A DNA stretch of 64,000 nt from Aldehydirespirator sp965205155 (GCA_965205155.1 OZ242033.1:1984001-2048000), one strand, 5' to 3'. Counted from the first letter of the stretch, positions 14,426 to 22,773 are shown. The notes: generated from the letters alone by a model not told the origin. Program-made: numbers and translations.

Positions 14426-16030
14426 GACGCCTCGCCTCGGTCGTCCGTAGAGATCTACGACACCACCCTGCGCGACGGCACGCAGTTGGAGGGCATCTCG
14501 CTCACCGTCGACGACAAGCTGCGCATCGCCGAGCAGCTCGACTTTCTCGGAGTGGCGTTCATCGAGGGGGGCTGGCCGGGCGCCAATCCCAAGGACGACG
14601 AGTTCTTCGAGCGGGCCCGCGACGAGCTCGACCTGCAGGTCAGCGAGCTGGTCGCCTTCGGCTCGACCCGCCGGGCCCGCGGCAAGGTCGACTCCGACCA
14701 GGTGCTGGCCCATCTGGCCTCGGCCGGCACGTCGACGGTGTGCATCGTCGGCAAGTGCTGGGACTACCACATCACCGAGGCGCTGCAGACCACCTTGGAC
14801 GAGGGCGTGGCCATGGTGGCCGACTCGGTGGAGTTCCTGGTCGCGGCGGGCAAGCGCGTGCTGTTCGACGCGGAGCACTTCTTCGACGGCTTCCGCCGCA
14901 ATCCCGAGTTCAGCCTGCGGGTGCTGGAGGCCGCGGCCATGGCTGGCGCGTCCACCGTCGTGCTGTGCGACACCAACGGCGGAACGCTGCCCGGCGACAT
15001 CTCCGAGGCCGTGTCGGCGGTGGCGGCCCACGTCGACTGCGAAGTCGGCATCCACCTGCACAACGACACCGGCTGCGGCGTGGCCAACGCGCTGGCCGCG
15101 GTGCAAGCCGGGGCGGTGCACGTGCAGGGCACCATCAACGGCTACGGGGAGCGGGTCGGCAACTGCGACCTGGTGCCGATCATCGCCAACCTCGAGTTGA
15201 AGATGGGCATGCGGGCGCTGCCCGAGGGCCGCCTGCCCCGTCTCACGTCGGTGTCGCACCACGTGGCCGAGCTGGTCAACCTGCCGATGAACCCCCAGCA
15301 GCCCTATGTGGGGGCGAGCGCCTTCGCCCACAAGGCGGGGCTGCACGCCAGCGCGCTGAGCCGCCGCCCCGACGCTTACGAGCACGTCTCCCCGCAGCTG
15401 GTCGGCAACGGCACCCGGGTGCTGGTGTCGGAAATGGCCGGCCGCTCAACCCTGGAGATGAGGGCGGCCGAGCTCGGTCTGGACATCGATGGCCGGGTGC
15501 TCGGCGACGTGATCGACACCCTCAAGCGCCTCGAGCACGCCGGCTACCACTTCGAGGCGGCCGACGCCTCGTTGGAGCTTCTGATGCGGGGAGCGAGCGG
15601 CTGGGAGCAGGACTTCTTCCGGCTGGAATCGTTCCGGGTGTCGCTGGACCACCGCTCCGGTACGGGAGCCCGGGCCTGGAACGACGTGTCGGTGGAGGTG
15701 GACACCGAAGCCACCGTCAAGCTGTGGGTTCGAGGCGAGCGCCGCGTGGCCGTAGGGGAGGGCAACGGTCCCGTCAACGCGCTGGACACCGCGGTTCGCA
15801 CCGCGCTGGGCGATATCTATCCGGCTCTGGAGAACATCTCGCTCACCGACTTCAAGGTCCGGGTGCTCGACACCCAGAAGGGGACCGGTGCGGTGACCCG
15901 GGTGCTGGTCGACTCCACCGACCGCCGCAGGGTGTGGACCACCATCGGCGTGTCGGAGAACATCATCGAGGCGTCCTGGCAGGCACTGGCCGACTCGGTG
16001 GTCTACGGCCTGCTCCACGCCGACGACTAG
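14417..16030 (+). CDS. cimA: (R)-citramalate synthase
   Basis: CimA condenses pyruvate and acetyl-CoA to citramalate, giving 2-oxobutyrate for isoleucine without threonine deaminase; LeuCD and LeuB catalyse the next steps. The 537-residue protein has the HMGL-like TIM barrel with IYDTTLRDGTQ, the VLCDTNGGTLP and HLHNDTGCGVAN metal-site motifs, INGYGERVGNCDL, and a C-terminal LeuA-dimer-type regulatory domain (from about residue 390). The NGYGERVGN form and length separate it from LeuA and homocitrate synthase. It lies 27 nt after ilvE. No leuA is seen in the window. Confidence 0.93.
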   Translation: MSSDASPRSSVEIYDTTLRDGTQLEGISLTVDDKLRIAEQLDFLGVAFIEGGWPGANPKDDEFFERARDELDLQVSELVAFGSTRRARGKVDSDQVLAHLASAGTSTVCIVGKCWDYHITEALQTTLDEGVAMVADSVEFLVAAGKRVLFDAEHFFDGFRRNPEFSLRVLEAAAMAGASTVVLCDTNGGTLPGDISEAVSAVAAHVDCEVGIHLHNDTGCGVANALAAVQAGAVHVQGTINGYGERVGNCDLVPIIANLELKMGMRALPEGRLPRLTSVSHHVAELVNLPMNPQQPYVGASAFAHKAGLHASALSRRPDAYEHVSPQLVGNGTRVLVSEMAGRSTLEMRAAELGLDIDGRVLGDVIDTLKRLEHAGYHFEAADASLELLMRGASGWEQDFFRLESFRVSLDHRSGTGARAWNDVSVEVDTEATVKLWVRGERRVAVGEGNGPVNALDTAVRTALGDIYPALENISLTDFKVRVLDTQKGTGAVTRVLVDSTDRRRVWTTIGVSENIIEASWQALADSVVYGLLHADD

Positions 16031-16053
16031 CGCACGCGGCCAGTTCGCTTCGT

Positions 16054-16150
16054 CCGGCCGGCGGGTCCTGTCGCCGGCGCGCCCTGGCGGCGCACGCGCC
16101 GCCATTGCTTGCCCCGACGCCACCCCCCGGCCTGGCGGGGCTACATGCTG
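16054..16150. terminator. Two-armed palindromic element, copy 2
   Basis: Arms GGCCGGCGGG (16056-16065) and CCCCCCGGCC (16123-16132) match copy 1 at 2158-2264. The inner hairpin here is GGCGGCGC/GCGCCGCC, of different sequence. The flanking GGGTCCTGTCG, CCATTG and CGCCACC words are also shared. It lies between convergent cimA and the HicB-like gene. Confidence 0.6.
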
Positions 16151-16165
16151 TCCGATTGCGCGGAG

Positions 16166-16375
16166 TCAACTCTGAGCAACCTCGGCCGCCGTTACAACAG
16201 TGGGACCGACTCGGGACTCGTCCACATCGAACCAGAAGGCTATGGCCGACCGCGCCTCGGCCTCCACGTCCTCGAAGCGCCTGGTCTGAGCGAACACCGC
16301 GTCCAGTTCGTCGACGGTGATTCCCCACCAGCCGCTCCCCGGCGTCGCTCGGACATGGAAGGTGTCACCAGGCAC
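16166..16375 (-). CDS. Orphan HicB-like antitoxin-type protein
   Basis: The 69-residue protein has a strand-helix-strand pattern with GSGWWGITVDELDAVFAQTRRFEDVEAEARSAIAFWFDV, shortened here to its key parts: the GWW strand, the VDEL turn, the F-Q-T-R-R segment, and the helix VEAEARSAIAFW. This matches small HicB-family proteins of actinobacteria. No HicA toxin is seen on either side, and there is no C-terminal DNA-binding helix domain. It may be a solitary regulator or a leftover of a toxin-antitoxin pair. GTG at 16375 is taken as start. Confidence 0.65.
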   Translation of the reverse strand: MPGDTFHVRATPGSGWWGITVDELDAVFAQTRRFEDVEAEARSAIAFWFDVDESRVGPTVVTAAEVAQS

Positions 16376-16433
16376 GGCACGAGGATGGCTCTACTCTGCG
16401 ACCACTAGGGAAGGCGGTTGGGCGGTGCAGGAC

Positions 16434-16439
16434 TACGCT
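16434..16439 (+). promoter_or_regulatory. -10 box TACGCT of the unknown gene at 16448
   Basis: TACGCT is followed 8 nt later by GTG at 16448. This favours that codon over the TTG at 16418 as the start. Confidence 0.45.
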
Positions 16440-16447
16440 GTCGGCTC

Positions 16448-16966
16448 GTGGCTGCTCCGTCACATGTTCCCGCCACGGCCAAGGCGCCGTCGATCTACCG
16501 GTCGCCGCCCCGGCGGGACGATCCCTGGATGGCGGACCGGCCCGGGGAGGTGGTGGGCTCCGATGCTCCCGCGGGGCCGGGCCTCGGCTATCAGGGTCCA
16601 GACCAGGGTTACGCACTGAAGCTGGCTGAGCGTTTCGCCGGCCAGTTGGTGCTTGCACCCGGTGAGCGCGAGGACGATGCGCTGGCCGGATGTGTTTCGG
16701 TGGCGCTGCGCCGGGCCTCCATGTTCGGCCGGGCCCCGGTAGTTCACGATGTGCGCCTAGCGCTGGAACTCTTCGGCTTCCTAGGGGAGGCCGACGCCGA
16801 GCTGGTGGTCTGGCGCCGGGACCAGTTCGCCGGCGCGGCCGGCCACCACGGCTACCACGTCAAGCTGAGACTGGCCGACCTGGTGCCGGCCGAGACATTA
16901 CGCCTCACCCCGGCCGCGGTAGCCGCCGCCCGCACCGAGAACTGGCGCACCCCGCTGGGGCTCTAG
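16448..16966 (+). CDS. Conserved-looking protein of unknown function
   Basis: The 172-residue protein has a basic, Ala/Pro-rich start, a glycine-rich GPGLGYQGPDQGYALKLAERF segment (about residues 40-62), and a mostly helical remainder with VALRRASMFGRAPVVHDVRLALELFGFLG. It ends NWRTPLGL. No catalytic motif, signal peptide or membrane helix is evident. I do not recognise the family. GTG at 16448 is preferred over TTG at 16418 because a -10-like box lies 8 nt upstream. The gene stands alone between minus-strand neighbours. Confidence 0.65.
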   Translation: MAAPSHVPATAKAPSIYRSPPRRDDPWMADRPGEVVGSDAPAGPGLGYQGPDQGYALKLAERFAGQLVLAPGEREDDALAGCVSVALRRASMFGRAPVVHDVRLALELFGFLGEADAELVVWRRDQFAGAAGHHGYHVKLRLADLVPAETLRLTPAAVAAARTENWRTPLGL

Positions 16967-17007
16967 ACGGCTCGGTCCGGCGCCCGGGATGTCACCCGGT
17001 GCCGTTG

Positions 17008-17514
17008 TCAGACCTTGACGACGAGTGTCTTCACCGCCTTGTCGTGCCACCCCTGCCGGCGATCGTCCCATAGCAGCGAGGCGTGAACGAGCAGGCCGGG
17101 CAGGATCAGCAGTATGTACCCGATGGACGGAATGATCCAGCGCCCGGCCGCGGGGCCAAAGCCGGGCAAGAGCCCGTTGTCGGCCCTGACGACTCTGGTG
17201 CCTACCGCCATCTTGCCGGGAGTCTGTCCCTTGAGGGCGACGAAGAAGATCTCGTAGGCCGCGCCGGCCAGGATGGGGAGGAGGAGAGGATCGACTAAGC
17301 CGACGATGAAGGAGATGATGACCCCGATGATTATGTCAATGATCCTGGCTCCGAGACGTTGGCCTGGCCTTGCCAGTTCCACGGTCTCGCCGGTCTCCAG
17401 GACTGCGAATCCGGCGGGGGGTGCACCTCCGTGGCTCGGCGGGCCGGGTGGCGGCTGGGGCGGCTCGGACGACCAACCCGAGTCGTCGGGTGGGGGCGGA
17501 GGCATGTCGGACAC
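17008..17514 (-). CDS. RDD family membrane protein
   Basis: The 168-residue protein has a Pro/Ser-rich cytoplasmic N-terminus (residues 1-45), then the RDD domain. Its first helix begins RLGARIIDIIIGVIISFIVG, a second spans the LLPILAGAAYEIFFVAL region, GQTPGKMAVGTRVV follows, and a third is IIPSIGYILLILPGLLVHASLLW. It ends with the basic DDRRQGWHDKAVKTLVV tail typical of RDD proteins. The classic R-D-D residues appear as the Arg and Asp of RLGARIIDI and the Asp pair before RRQGWHD. GTG at 17514 has AAGGAG 8 nt upstream. The family includes membrane proteins of mostly unknown role. Confidence 0.85.
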   Translation of the reverse strand: MSDMPPPPPDDSGWSSEPPQPPPGPPSHGGAPPAGFAVLETGETVELARPGQRLGARIIDIIIGVIISFIVGLVDPLLLPILAGAAYEIFFVALKGQTPGKMAVGTRVVRADNGLLPGFGPAAGRWIIPSIGYILLILPGLLVHASLLWDDRRQGWHDKAVKTLVVKV

Positions 17515-17626
17515 GGGCGGCTCCTTCGGAGGGCGACTGACACGACGACGGTAGCAGAGAGCGCTGAGGCAGGGTCAAGGTCCCGCCGCCCCGATCGAGC
17601 GCCGCAGGAGGCTCGTAGTGCTTCGG

Positions 17627-17632
17627 TAGTCT
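17627..17632 (+). promoter_or_regulatory. -10 box TAGTCT of gltX
   Basis: TAGTCT is followed by 7 nt and the GTG of gltX at 17640, giving a leaderless or nearly leaderless mRNA. Confidence 0.5.
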
Positions 17633-17639
17633 CGCCCCT

Positions 17640-19055
17640 GTGAGTTCGCCCAGGGTCCGGTTCGCGCCCGCGCCTACGGGTTTCCTGCATGTGGGGAGCG
17701 CCCGGACGGCGCTGTTCAACTGGCTGTTCGCCCGGCATCACGGTGGCGAGATGGTGCTGCGGGTGGAGGACACCGACGCCGCGCTGAAGACCCAGGAGTA
17801 CGTGGACGCCATCGTCGAGCCGCTGCGGTGGCTGGGCATCGACTGGGACGACGGGCCCTTTTTCCAGTCCGAGCGCCGCGACCTTCACGCGGCGGCGATC
17901 GAGCGACTGCTCGCCGACGGCGCCGCCTACTTCTGCGACCTGACCCGGGACGAGATCGAGGAGCGCTGCGCCGCGGCCGGGCTCCCGGTGGGCTACCACG
18001 GCTGGTCCCGCGACCGCGATGTGGCCGACGGGCCGGGCGTGGTGGTGCGGTTCCGCTGTCCCGACGAGGGCACGACCGTGGTCGACGACGTCGTGCGGGG
18101 CCGGGTGAGCTTCGGCAACGAGTCGTTGGAGGACTTCGTCATCCGCCGCGGCGACGGTTCCCCCACGTTCCATCTGGCCAACGCGGTCGACGACCACGAC
18201 ATGGCGATCACCCATGTGATCAGGGGCGAGGACCTGCTCAACACCACGCCCAGGGTGCTCCTGATCTGGCGGGCCCTCGGCTACGGCCCCCCGCCGGTGT
18301 ACGCGCACCTGCCGCTGCTGGTCAATGCCAAGCGCCAGAAGCTGTCCAAGCGGCGCGACGACGTGTCGCTCGGCAGCTACCGCCGGTCTGGCTACCTCCC
18401 GGAGGCCATGGTCAACTACCTGGCCCTGCTCGGGTGGGGGCCGCCCGACGAGTTGGAGATCCGCCCGCTGGACGAGATCGTCGCCCTGTTCGACCTCGAC
18501 GCGGTCAAGCCGGCCGCGGCGTTCTTCGACCCCGCCCGTCTCGATCACATCAACTCCGCCTACATCAAGTCGCTCACTCCCGAACAGTTCGCGGACCGGG
18601 CCGAGCCGCTCCTGACCGGTCCCGACCTTCCGTGGCCCTCCGAGCGCTACGACCGCGACGTCGTGCGGGCGCTCGCCGGCGAGATCCAGCAACGGATCGC
18701 GCACCTTGATGAGGCGGCGGGATGGATCGACTGGATCCTGTGCCCCGACGTCGCCTACGACGAGAAGGCCTGGCACAAGGCCATCGTCAAGGGCAGGGCG
18801 GCTGCTGAGGTGCTGGAGGCGGTGGAGGCCCGGCTCGCCGGCGACGACTTCTCCTCCTCCGAGCGGCTCGAGGCCATCGTGATGGGCGTCGGCGACGAAC
18901 TGACCGAGAGCACCGGCGCCCGGGTACGGTCCCAGCCCCCGGTCCGGGCAGCCCTGACCGGCCGCAGTGCGGGGCTGCCCCTGTGGGAGCCGATGCGCCT
19001 GCTCGGAAAGGACGAGACACTGGCTCGAATCCGCAAAGCTCGGTCACGCCTGTAG
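17640..19055 (+). CDS. gltX: Glutamyl-tRNA synthetase
   Basis: The 471-residue class I synthetase charges tRNA-Glu (and possibly tRNA-Gln if an amidotransferase is present). It begins RVRFAPAPTGFLHVGSARTALFNWL with a HIGH-type signature, has LRVEDTDAA, and the KLSKR signature at about residues 234-238. The anticodon-binding helical domain follows, ending LLGKDETLARIRKARSRL. Length is normal. The Zn-type Cys cluster is absent, as in many bacterial GluRS. GTG at 17640 is the only start before the conserved region. Confidence 0.95.
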   Translation: MSSPRVRFAPAPTGFLHVGSARTALFNWLFARHHGGEMVLRVEDTDAALKTQEYVDAIVEPLRWLGIDWDDGPFFQSERRDLHAAAIERLLADGAAYFCDLTRDEIEERCAAAGLPVGYHGWSRDRDVADGPGVVVRFRCPDEGTTVVDDVVRGRVSFGNESLEDFVIRRGDGSPTFHLANAVDDHDMAITHVIRGEDLLNTTPRVLLIWRALGYGPPPVYAHLPLLVNAKRQKLSKRRDDVSLGSYRRSGYLPEAMVNYLALLGWGPPDELEIRPLDEIVALFDLDAVKPAAAFFDPARLDHINSAYIKSLTPEQFADRAEPLLTGPDLPWPSERYDRDVVRALAGEIQQRIAHLDEAAGWIDWILCPDVAYDEKAWHKAIVKGRAAAEVLEAVEARLAGDDFSSSERLEAIVMGVGDELTESTGARVRSQPPVRAALTGRSAGLPLWEPMRLLGKDETLARIRKARSRL

Positions 19056-19162
19056 GTTTTGTCCACTCTGCGGCTGGGCCTTGGCGAAGCGGCTGCCGCG
19101 GACACAGCCGCAAGCTGCGGACTGCGCTTCCCCGCAACGACCACTAACCGGGGAGCGCCACC

Positions 19163-19696
19163 ATGTGGTGCCCATGCATTCTCTGCAGGTTCCAGCGGCG
19201 CTGGCGACGGCGGGCGGGCTGGCTGCTATTCGTGCCGGCCGCGGCGGCGGTCCTGGCCGCGTCGATTCCGGCCGCTCCGGCCGGGGCCTCGCACCACGAT
19301 GAGCGGCCCGTGTTCCGCCCGCCCGTCGATGCGCCGGTCACCGACCCGTTCCGCCCGCCCGAGAGCCCCTACGGTCCGGGCAACCGCGGCATTGAGTACG
19401 ACACCGAGCCTGGCGACCTGGTGCGGGCCGCGGCCTCCGGCAGCGTCAAGTTCGCGGGCGCGGTGGCCGGGACGCTGCACGTGACCGTCGACCACGGCGG
19501 AGGACTCCTCAGCTCGTACTCGTACCTCCAGCGCATCAGCGTGCGGGTCGGGGCCAACGTCGCCCGGGGCGACGTGATCGGCATCGCGGGGGAGAGGCTG
19601 CACTTCAGCGTTCGGTTGGACGCGGTCTACACCGATCCGGACACCTTCATCGGCGTGCGGCGCGTGCGGGTCCGGCTCGTGCCGTTCCAGTCCTGA
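19163..19696 (+). CDS. Secreted M23/LytM-like protein lacking zinc ligands
   Basis: The 177-residue protein has a basic N-terminus, a hydrophobic export signal (about residues 19-42) and a LytM/M23-like domain: NRGIEYDTEPGDLVRAAASGSV, HVTVDHGGGLLSSYSYL, GANVARGDVIGIAG, and ERLHFSVRL. In active M23 peptidases the first motif is HxGxD and the last is HxH. Here they read NRGIE and RLH, so most zinc ligands are gone. It is probably a non-catalytic cell-wall-binding or hydrolase-activating protein. It follows gltX by 107 bp; a Cys-rich MWCPCILCR start may be over-extended. Confidence 0.75.
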   Translation: MWCPCILCRFQRRWRRRAGWLLFVPAAAAVLAASIPAAPAGASHHDERPVFRPPVDAPVTDPFRPPESPYGPGNRGIEYDTEPGDLVRAAASGSVKFAGAVAGTLHVTVDHGGGLLSSYSYLQRISVRVGANVARGDVIGIAGERLHFSVRLDAVYTDPDTFIGVRRVRVRLVPFQS

Positions 19697-19748
19697 ACCA
19701 CTGGCGACCGGCGGCTGCATCGCGGTCGCGGTCTGCCCGTGGCGCTCG

Positions 19749-19754
19749 TACACT
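19749..19754 (+). promoter_or_regulatory. -10 box TACACT, candidate rpsB-tsf promoter
   Basis: TACACT lies about 127 nt before rpsB, leaving a 5' leader with GC-rich inverted segments. This fits S2 operons, which usually have a regulatory leader. No clear -35 is visible. Confidence 0.4.
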
Positions 19755-19880
19755 GCTTCGTTGGCCCTTCGGGGTCCGACGGTGTCGAGCGGCGCCGCCG
19801 AATCATTCCGCAACCCGCGCCTTCACCCGGTCGTCTAGGCGTCCGGCGCGGGCCACGCAGAACCGGGAGAGCAAATAAGC

Positions 19881-21026
19881 ATGGCTGTCGTCACCATGAA
19901 GCAACTGCTGGAGGCCGGTGTTCAGTTCGGCCACCAGACTCGCCGCTGGAATCCGAAGATGAAGCGATTCATCCACGGCGACAAGGCCGGCATCCACATA
20001 GTCGACCTGCGCCAGACGCTGGCCCACCTTGAGCGCGCCTACGTATTCGTCAGGGACCTCGTCGCAGACGGCGGGACCGTCCTGTTCATCGGCACCAAGA
20101 AGCAGGCCCAGGACTCCGTGCAGTCCTTCGCCGAGCGCTGCAACATGCCCTACGTCAACGAGCGCTGGCAGGGCGGGATGCTCACCAACTTCCACACCAT
20201 CGCCAAGCGGATCGGCAAGATGAAGCAGTACCAGCGCATGCGCGACTCGGGCGAGTTCGAGGCTATGCCCAAGAAGGAGGCGCTGCTGCTCGATCGGGAG
20301 CTGACCAAGCTGGAGCGCAACCTGGGCGGCATCCGCGACATGGAGGAGCCCCCCGGGGCGGTGTTCATCCTCGACACCAAGAAGGAGTACATCGCGGTCA
20401 CCGAGGCCCGCAAGCTGGGTGTGCCCATCGTCGCGGTGGTCGATACCAACTGCGATCCCGACCTCGTGGACTATGCCATCCCGGGCAACGACGACGCCAT
20501 CAGGTCCGGGCGGCTCATGGCTCGCGTGATCTCCGACGCCGTACTCGAGGGCCGGTTCATCCATTCGAAGCGCACCGAGGCGACCGGCACCGCCCGCGAC
20601 GCTCTCACGGAGGCGGAGGTCGCCGAACAGCAGGCTCTGGCCCGGGCGGAGGCGGCTGCCGAGGCAGCCGAGCGCGAGGCTCGGGTGGCCAAGGCCAAGG
20701 CCGAGGCAGCCGCCGCCGGGGACGAGGGCTCCGAAACCGTCGCCGAAGCCGCCGAGTCCGAGTCGCAGACGCCTGTTGCCGAGGATGCCGAGTCCGAGTC
20801 GCAGACGCCTGTTGCCGAAGCCGCCGAGTCCGAGTCGCAGACGCCTGTTGCCGAGGATGCCGAGTCCGAGTCGCAGACGCCTGTTGCCGAGGATGCCGAG
20901 TCCGAGTCGCAGACGCCTGTTGCCGAGGATGCCGAGTCCGAGGGTGCAGGTGCTGTCGCAGAGGACGCTGAGGCCGAGGTCGACGAGGCTGCTGCCGACG
21001 CTGACGAGCCCCACGAGGAGAACTGA
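19881..21026 (+). CDS. rpsB: Ribosomal protein S2 with long repetitive C-terminal tail
   Basis: S2 binds the 30S head. The 381-residue protein starts MAVVTMKQLLEAGVQFGHQTRRWNPKM, the S2 signature, and the normal fold runs to about residue 235. It is followed by an Ala/Glu-rich helix and then an acidic tail with five 12-residue repeats of the AESESQTPVAED type. Usual S2 lengths are about 230-310 residues, so the tail adds 70 or more. A ribosome-binding GGGAGAG lies upstream of ATG. The stop is 1 nt before the tsf ATG. Confidence 0.95.
   Translation: MAVVTMKQLLEAGVQFGHQTRRWNPKMKRFIHGDKAGIHIVDLRQTLAHLERAYVFVRDLVADGGTVLFIGTKKQAQDSVQSFAERCNMPYVNERWQGGMLTNFHTIAKRIGKMKQYQRMRDSGEFEAMPKKEALLLDRELTKLERNLGGIRDMEEPPGAVFILDTKKEYIAVTEARKLGVPIVAVVDTNCDPDLVDYAIPGNDDAIRSGRLMARVISDAVLEGRFIHSKRTEATGTARDALTEAEVAEQQALARAEAAAEAAEREARVAKAKAEAAAAGDEGSETVAEAAESESQTPVAEDAESESQTPVAEAAESESQTPVAEDAESESQTPVAEDAESESQTPVAEDAESEGAGAVAEDAEAEVDEAAADADEPHEEN
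20751..20942 (+). repeat. 36-bp tandem repeat in rpsB
   Basis: Five nearly perfect 36-bp units at 20751-20930 plus a partial sixth encode a repeated SESQTPVAE core alternating with DA or AA. The unit length is a multiple of three, so copy-number change would keep the frame. Confidence 0.9.
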
Positions 21027-21027
21027 G

Positions 21028-21816
21028 ATGGCGGTCAGTGCCCGGGACGTGAAGGCGCTGCGCGATGTCACCGGCGCGGGGATGATGGATGCCAAGAAGG
21101 CCCTGACCGCCGCCGAAGGCGATATGGAGGCGGCCCGGCAGATCCTGCGGGAGCAGGGTCTGGCCAAGGCCGATGCCCGGAGTGGCCGGGACAACGATCA
21201 GGGCGCGATCGCGGTGGCCGGCGATGACACGACTGCCGCAATCGTGCAGCTCAAATGCGAGACCGACTTCTCGGCCAAGAACGAGGGCTTCACCTCGCTG
21301 GTGCAGGATCTCGCAGAGTCCGTGCTGGCCGGTGGTCCCGGCGCGGTCGATCAGCACGCCGCGCAGATTGAGGACCTCAAGCTGGTGCTGAAGGAGAACA
21401 TCGAAGTCGGGGTGGTAGAGCAACTGCAAGCGGTCGACGGGAATGTGCTCGACTCGTATGTTCACCGGCAGGACGGTCGCGGAGTGAACGCCGTCGTTGT
21501 GGAGGGCAGCGGTGTCGATGCCGGCGCGCTGCACCAGGTGGCGCTGCATGTCGCCTTCGCCAAGCCGCAGTTCCTGAGCGCGAGCGAGATCCCTGCCGGC
21601 GAGATCGAGCGCGAGCGGGCTGCGCTGCTGGAGATCACCAAGGCCGAGGGCAAGCCCGAGCAGGCTTGGGACAAGATCGTTGACGGTCGGATGCGGGGCT
21701 GGTACGCGGAGCGTGTGCTGCTCGAGCAGGGTCTGCACGGTGAGAAGACGGCGGTGAAGGACAGCATCGGCCGCGGATCGATTGTCCGGTTCGTGCAGGT
21801 ACTGATCGGCGACTGA
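21028..21816 (+). CDS. tsf: Elongation factor Ts
   Basis: EF-Ts exchanges GDP for GTP on EF-Tu. The 262-residue protein has the N-terminal UBA-like domain MAVSARDVKALRDVTGAGMM followed by DAKKALTAAEGDMEAA, then the LKCETDFSAKNEGF core that contacts EF-Tu and the VALHVAFAKPQFL segment of the dimerisation domain. It ends with the AVKDSIGRGSIVRFVQVLIGD helix. ATG follows the rpsB stop by 1 nt, so it is translationally coupled. Confidence 0.96.
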   Translation: MAVSARDVKALRDVTGAGMMDAKKALTAAEGDMEAARQILREQGLAKADARSGRDNDQGAIAVAGDDTTAAIVQLKCETDFSAKNEGFTSLVQDLAESVLAGGPGAVDQHAAQIEDLKLVLKENIEVGVVEQLQAVDGNVLDSYVHRQDGRGVNAVVVEGSGVDAGALHQVALHVAFAKPQFLSASEIPAGEIERERAALLEITKAEGKPEQAWDKIVDGRMRGWYAERVLLEQGLHGEKTAVKDSIGRGSIVRFVQVLIGD

Positions 21817-21844
21817 GCGTGAACCATCCCGCCGGTACCGCCGA

Positions 21845-22639
21845 ATGAGCATGGACCGTCCCGCCGATACCGCCCACCCAGCGGAGCGGCGATCGGCTCG
21901 CTGGCAGCGGGTGCTGCTCAAACTCTCGGGAGAGGCCTTCGCCGGAGGCTCCGAGGGCGGTATCGACGGTGACACCGTTCGGCATATCGCGGCCGGCATC
22001 GCCGAGGCTCGCGTCGCCTTCGACGTCGACATAGCCGTGGTGGTCGGGGGCGGGAACCTGTGGAGGGGCACTCAGGGCGCGGGCGCGGGCATGGATCGGG
22101 CCCAGGCCGACTACATGGGGATGCTGGCCACGGTCATGAATGCCCTAGCCCTCCAGGACACGCTCGAGCAGCTGGGCCAGCCGACGCGGGTGCAGACCGC
22201 CATCCACATGGCTCAGATCGCCGAGCCGTACATTCGCCGGCGGGCCATCCGCCATCTCGAGAAGGGCCGGGTCGTCATCTTTGCCGGAGGCACCGGCAAC
22301 CCCTTCTTCACCACCGATACGACCGCCGCGCTCCGAGCTGCCGAAGTGGAGGCAGAAGTGGTGCTGAAGGGCACCCACGGCGGGGTGGACGGTATCTACA
22401 CGGCCGATCCCGAGGTCGATTCCGGTGCCACCCGGCTGGAGCGTGTCACCTATCTCGAGGTGCTGAACCGGGGTTTGGAGGTGATGGACTCAACCGCCAT
22501 AACGCTGTGCATGGACAACCGGCTCCCCATCGTGGTCTTCAACCTGATGGAAGCGGGCAATCTCCAATCCCTGCTCGACGGCGCTCGGGTGGGTACGCTC
22601 GTTGCTCAGGAGGAGCCGAGAGGCCGAGCGGAGAGGTGA
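21845..22639 (+). CDS. pyrH: Uridylate kinase
   Basis: PyrH phosphorylates UMP to UDP. The 264-residue amino-acid-kinase-family protein has LLKLSGEAFAG, VVVGGGNLWRG, DYMGMLATVMNALALQD, IFAGGTGNPFFTTDTTAALRA and the GVDGIYTADP motif. It follows tsf by 28 nt in the usual rpsB-tsf-pyrH-frr order. The last residues, EEPRGRAER, lie close to a dispersed repeat that fills the gap to frr. Confidence 0.96.
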   Translation: MSMDRPADTAHPAERRSARWQRVLLKLSGEAFAGGSEGGIDGDTVRHIAAGIAEARVAFDVDIAVVVGGGNLWRGTQGAGAGMDRAQADYMGMLATVMNALALQDTLEQLGQPTRVQTAIHMAQIAEPYIRRRAIRHLEKGRVVIFAGGTGNPFFTTDTTAALRAAEVEAEVVLKGTHGGVDGIYTADPEVDSGATRLERVTYLEVLNRGLEVMDSTAITLCMDNRLPIVVFNLMEAGNLQSLLDGARVGTLVAQEEPRGRAER

Positions 22640-22671
22640 CGATTCGTGGTGATCGTGGCGAGGCACATAGC

Positions 22672-22718
22672 GAGGCCGTGGCCCGAGCGGCCCGTGAGCG
22701 CAGCGAACAAGAGCGGGA
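22672..22718 (+). repeat. 47-nt dispersed repeat, locus B (pyrH-frr)
   Basis: Same element as at 11596. Identity with the copy at 34179 extends about 10 nt past the unit (TGACAACGCCG, then more loosely). It lies inside an operon and must be transcribed. Confidence 0.85.
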
Positions 22719-22773
22719 ATGACAACGCCGCACCGCGAGACGCTTGTGAGCAATACGCGCTCGATCGGAGCCC

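Noticed and set aside
19056..19160. tRNA or small RNA between gltX and the M23-like gene
   Set aside because: GC-rich inverted segments exist, but no acceptor/anticodon/T-arm layout or conserved GTTCRANNC motif was found. Probably a gltX terminator region.
20751..20942. CRISPR-like array inside rpsB
   Set aside because: The units are in frame, have no unique spacers and encode a repetitive protein tail.
20605..22071. Long minus-strand open frame antisense to rpsB, tsf and pyrH
   Set aside because: High-GC shadow of real genes. Its repeats (RTRHPRQQASAT) only mirror the rpsB tandem repeats, and it has no family match.
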